From assembly GCA_024426085.1 (NCBI GenBank), contig CP087974.1, forward strand, positions 2,624,001-2,688,000: DNA of 64,000 nt. The letters run 5' to 3'. Made by a program: the position numbers and the translations under genes. This document shows, piece by piece, positions 60,723 through 64,000 of this stretch. Source of the stretch: Rhizobium sp. RCAM05350 (lineage in GTDB: Bacteria > Pseudomonadota > Alphaproteobacteria > Rhizobiales > Rhizobiaceae). Each line of letters starts with the position of its first letter. Within the stretch, counting starts at the first letter, position 1. Below the pieces are notes generated by a model. It was not told where the DNA came from. It saw only the letters and a program-made list of their open reading frames with translations, and ran no database searches.

Positions 60723-62976
60723 TGCGGGGCGAGGACGGCGTGCTGGTTACAGAACAATCCCGGGCTGTTACGAGCCCCACGGCAGGCAGGCATGCGGCGA
60801 ACAGGGCAATGCGCCCTGGGAGGGTTATCGGCTGCCGCATTGACGAGACAACCTTGCTGATCATCGGCCTCGGCCGTGTCACCGCCGGCAGCGCGATGGT
60901 CGTCATTGGCGACGACCACGCAGACACGCGAAGCGCGTTTGTCTCGGAATGGCGATTGGCCGCGCCCTCACCACGGGCCAGGCACGGATTTGCAGCGCTC
61001 CTGCCAACAGGGGACGCGCACCCGGGCATAAGCACGATACGGTTCGGAGAAGAGGAGACGGGCGCGCAGTTCATCTTCGCGCCCCGGCTCGCCTCCGCGG
61101 AGGAAGCAGCCGCGCTTGTGCTCAGATCCGCGGGATCTCAGTCGGCCGCCGTCATCGATGGGCTCGTGGACGTTCTGATGGCAGGCGATGTTACCCGCCA
61201 CAGGCTTCTGACCATCACCGCGCTCTTGCAAGCGGCCCACACAAGTGATGGTTTCGTCGAGCTGATCGGTGAAAGCCATGATGGCGTGACGTTCCTGCAA
61301 GGCTGGAGCCGTGGCATGGCGCCCGGACCTTGCCGGGTGTTCGTGGTCGGCGACGCGACACCGGTGGTCGCTGAGTGCGGCATCGCGGTCTTTCCCCGCC
61401 CCGACGCTCCCCGATGGCGCCTCCGGTTTTGTCGGCCTTCTCGAGGCCAACGAAGCGACCCGCGCTCTTGACATCGAAGGTCTGGTCTTTCGGGCGCGCG
61501 CCGGTTGGCGGCACACTGCGGTCCACCCCAAAACGCATCGCCGGCCCGCAGGAAACGCCCGAACATATCCGGTCGATCCTGCTAAGGACCCACGGCTCTC
61601 CCGACGTGCTACTGTCCCTTCGAGCAGCTGCCAACAGCTTTGAGGGCAAGGAAACCGTCTCCAGCCTGCCCTATCCCGTCCGGATGGGAATAGACAACGC
61701 ATTCGAGGCAGATAGAGGGAATCTCCTCGTCTCCGGCTGGCTTTATGACCCCGATGGCCACATCGCAACGGTGAAGTTACGCCGAAGCAATACCGCGGCT
61801 CGCCTCGACGAATGCTGGACACGCTTCGATCGCCCCGATGTCACGGACAGTTTCAACGAGCAGCAGCACTTCGCACCGAGCCTTCGGGGCGAGCAGCATA
61901 TGCATGGCTTCATCGCCCAGGCACAATTGCCGAGTGACGATCCTGACGCACCCCTCTACTTCGAATTAACGCTGCGCGATTTGTGCCGCGCTTTTTTGCC
62001 GGCAAAACCGACGCGGGTTTCGGCGCGTTCAGCGACATTGCGCCAGATCGGCGCCATCGATCCCACGAACTGCGCGCTGCCGGCGATCGTCGATGCGCAA
62101 ATTGTCCCGTTCCTCAGACAGTCCGGAAGGTCGGCGCCTGTCATCGACACCATCTTGGATACTGACCGCTTCGATGAGGAAAGCAGCACGCCGATCGTCA
62201 TCGGTGCCGGCGAAAGCGAGGAGGACATTGCCCCGCTATTGGCCTTGCTCGCGCTCGATCCGGAAACCCGAAGCGCGCCGATCGTCATCGCCATGCCTGC
62301 AGAGCGCTTTCGCAGGCAAACCGCCCGCATCAGGGAACTCGCGCGGTTCTATCGCCTTTCGGTTCGGCTGGTATCGGTGAAGGGAACCGGCGATGGCTGC
62401 GACATGCTTGAAGCGGGCACGCAAGCACTCACCTGCGAAACGGTCGTCTCGCTCTCCGCCTCGCTGATCCCGCACGGGACAGGCTGGTACGGCAAACTGG
62501 TGGCCACGGCCGCGACCCTGAAAGGAAGCGTCGTCTCGCCCGTTCTGGCATATGAGGACCATTCCATTCGCTGGGCGGGAAGCTGGATCGAGGAAGACAA
62601 CGGCGACCAGCCCGTCGTCGGCCGCTATGCCGGATATCCGCTCAAAGCGGTTACCGACATGACACTGACCCGTATCGCCGCTGCGTCGCTCGTGTGCTGC
62701 ATCATGCCTCGCAACGCTCTGGCACGCGCGGGTGGCTTTTCCGGCGGCTATCTGGGCGTGCATGAAAAGGGCCTGGATCTCGGCCTTCGCCTCAACCTGT
62801 CGGGCATCAGATCCTATGTGCTTCCATCCGTGCAGATGTGGGGCTGCGACGACGCACGCGACGGAGGTAGTCCGGCTATGGCCGCTCTGGCGGAAGAGAT
62901 CGACCGAAAGATCTTCAAGAGCCAATGGTCGCCGGTTCTCGGCATTAAAAAGCACCTGGAAAAGAGCCCTGCATGA
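60722..62976 (+). CDS. wgeF: WgeF/ExpE6-like protein with glycosyltransferase-like C-terminus (two frameshifts)
   Basis: About 751 aa. The N-terminal 300 residues are unidentified. A GWLYDPDGHIATVKLRRSNT module follows (similar to WgeE), then a C-terminal region resembling the acceptor side of GT2 enzymes (VVSPVLAYEDHSIRWAGSWI, NALARAGGFSGGYLGVHEKG, LDLGLRLNLSGIRSYVLPSV) without a clear DxD. It may be an inactive or divergent transferase. Frame changes near 61420 and 61540. Start overlaps wgeE stop (TGATG); stop overlaps wgeG (ATGA). Confidence 0.68.
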
Positions 62977-64000
62977 ACGAGAAGCTTCGCATCCTTGTCA
63001 TCTCGCATGCGCACCCGACACTCTCGCTCGGCGGAGCGGAAATCGCATCTCACAACCTGCATCGCGGCCTGAACGCGTTGCCAAACGTGGAATCGGTTTA
63101 CCTGGCCCGGGTCAGCCATCCTGTCCCACGACATGCCGCGTCCGCACTGATGAGCCTTCGCCTTTCCGAGGACGAGTTGTTGTTCCACGCTGACGACTAC
63201 GACCATTTCTTTCTGTCCAACGGTGATACGAAGACCATCAGCCGGGACCTTTTGCGTTTCGCACGTGACCTGAGACCCCATGTCATACATTTCCATCACG
63301 TTCTCGGCATCGGCCTTGAAGCGCTCTACGCGCTCAGAGAAGCATTTCCGCACGCCGCTATCCTCGTCACGTTCCACGAATACCTGTCGATCTGCCACAA
63401 CCACGGGCAGATGGTGAAGCGACCTTCCGGCCAGCTCTGCGAAACAGCATCTCCCGTCGCCTGCCACGGCTGCTTTCCCGATATCCCCGTCTCACGCTTC
63501 CTGAAGCGGGAGCAGTTTACCTGCGGGATGCTTGGCCTTGCCGACGCTTTCGTCTCCCCCAGCCGTTTTCTGGCGGATCGCTACGCCGCTTGGGGCATTG
63601 AAAAGGACAAGTTCTGCGTGATCGAAAACGGGATCGCAGTGGAAGCGGCTGCACCCGCCCGAGCGCTGCAGGGTACCAACCCTCGCCGCAACCGCTTTGC
63701 CTATTTTGGGCAGATGACGCCGTTCAAGGGGGTCGATGTCCTGGTTGACGCTGTTTCGCGCATTCCGAAGGAGATATGGGGCGAAGACTCCAGTCTGATG
63801 ATCTTCGGCGGCAATCTTGAACGCCAGCCAAACGAATTCCAGGAACGGATGAACAAGCTCATCGCAGACGCCGGGCCCCGCGTCCGCTTCTACGGCGCGT
63901 ACCAGAACGCGGACGTGCCGCGCCTGATGCGTTCGGTCGACTGGGTGGTTTTGCCGTCCGTCTGGTGGGAAAACTCGCCCGTCGTGATCCAGGAGGCGCT
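62973..64000 (+). CDS. wgeG: GT4-family glycosyltransferase, WgeG/ExpE7-like (runs off right edge)
   Basis: Open without interruption from ATG 62973 to the end of the window (342 codons seen). MNEKLRILVISHAHPTLSLG, GGAEIASHNL, PHVIHFHHVLGIGLEALYAL, LVTFHEYLSICHNHGQMV, Cys-rich QLCETASPVACHGCFPDIPV, CVIENGIAVEAA, FAYFGQMTPFKGVDVLVDAV, and VLPSVWWENSPVVIQEA at the edge (EX7E start). Paralogue of wgeD. The 3' end and any ExpE8 gene lie outside. Confidence 0.88.
   Translation, partial: MNEKLRILVISHAHPTLSLGGAEIASHNLHRGLNALPNVESVYLARVSHPVPRHAASALMSLRLSEDELLFHADDYDHFFLSNGDTKTISRDLLRFARDLRPHVIHFHHVLGIGLEALYALREAFPHAAILVTFHEYLSICHNHGQMVKRPSGQLCETASPVACHGCFPDIPVSRFLKREQFTCGMLGLADAFVSPSRFLADRYAAWGIEKDKFCVIENGIAVEAAAPARALQGTNPRRNRFAYFGQMTPFKGVDVLVDAVSRIPKEIWGEDSSLMIFGGNLERQPNEFQERMNKLIADAGPRVRFYGAYQNADVPRLMRSVDWVVLPSVWWENSPVVIQEA

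Noticed and set aside
1..64000. tRNA, rRNA, replication origin, toxin-antitoxin or phage genes
   Set aside because: Looked for characteristic sequences and gene neighbours on both strands by eye; none could be supported.

Overview
The window is alphaproteobacterial and fits the Rhizobiaceae (Rhizobium/Sinorhizobium/Ensifer type). It has GC-rich codon use, tightly overlapping ATGA and TGATG operons, cbb3 oxidase (fix/cco) genes, FecR/CHASE2 signalling genes and, in the right 26 kb, a gene order matching the galactoglucan (EPS II) exp/wga-wgc-wgg-wgd-wge cluster known from Sinorhizobium meliloti. The mix of adaptive operons with IS remnants suggests a megaplasmid or chromid, which is inference. 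No tRNA, rRNA or CRISPR was seen.

Reading caution: most long genes are broken by one or more single-base frameshifts, often in short homopolymers, at roughly one per kb. Protein similarity continues directly in another frame, so these look like uncorrected sequencing indels rather than decay. CDS spans are therefore given for the reconstructed genes, with frameshift positions in the evidence. Real breakage by recombination or IS elements seems limited to a few loci: exonuclease remnant, truncated ABC ATPase, IS6 remnant, cupin remnant, and MscS/IS66.

Layout. 1-1730: YheO-like regulator and PLP aminotransferase. 1741-10119 (minus): high-affinity K+ uptake operon with a 10-codon leader ORF, a 27-aa ORF, kdpF, kdpA, a 55-aa membrane ORF, kdpB, kdpC, kdpD and kdpE. 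10574-16211 (plus): a large FecR-TPR-outer-membrane-barrel protein overlapping a CHASE2 adenylate cyclase gene, the most intriguing non-standard pair here. 16396-20225: mosaic of fragments (exonuclease, C45 acyltransferase behind a truncated ABC ATPase, diguanylate cyclase, IS6 remnant). 20226-22275: arylsulfatase and a small secreted protein resembling only a sulfatase C-terminus. 22796-29651 (minus): ccoNOQP, a 72-aa ORF, a DUF2189-like membrane protein, then ccoI and ccoS. 29989-32859: EmrAB-type efflux pump. 33142-37865: class III cyclase, LysR regulator, MscS/cNMP-binding channel gene cut by an IS66 remnant, and a degenerate GGDEF protein.

38055-64000: exopolysaccharide cluster. The minus-strand wga operon carries a DUF-type protein, a fused GT2-GT4 glycosyltransferase, two pyruvyltransferase-like paralogues, a secreted glycosidase-like protein and the four dTDP-rhamnose genes. 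Next come wgcA (glycosyltransferase) and wggR (MarR regulator), also on minus. On plus are the type I export pair wgdA-wgdB, the RTX protein wgeA, and wgeB to wgeG (three glycosyltransferases, a methyltransferase and two less defined proteins), running off the right edge. The three promoter gaps of this cluster (upstream of wgaA, between wggR and wgdA, upstream of wgeA) each hold a related 17-bp palindrome, consensus RCTTYAAWWWTHRAAGT, a strong candidate for the WggR/ExpG operator.
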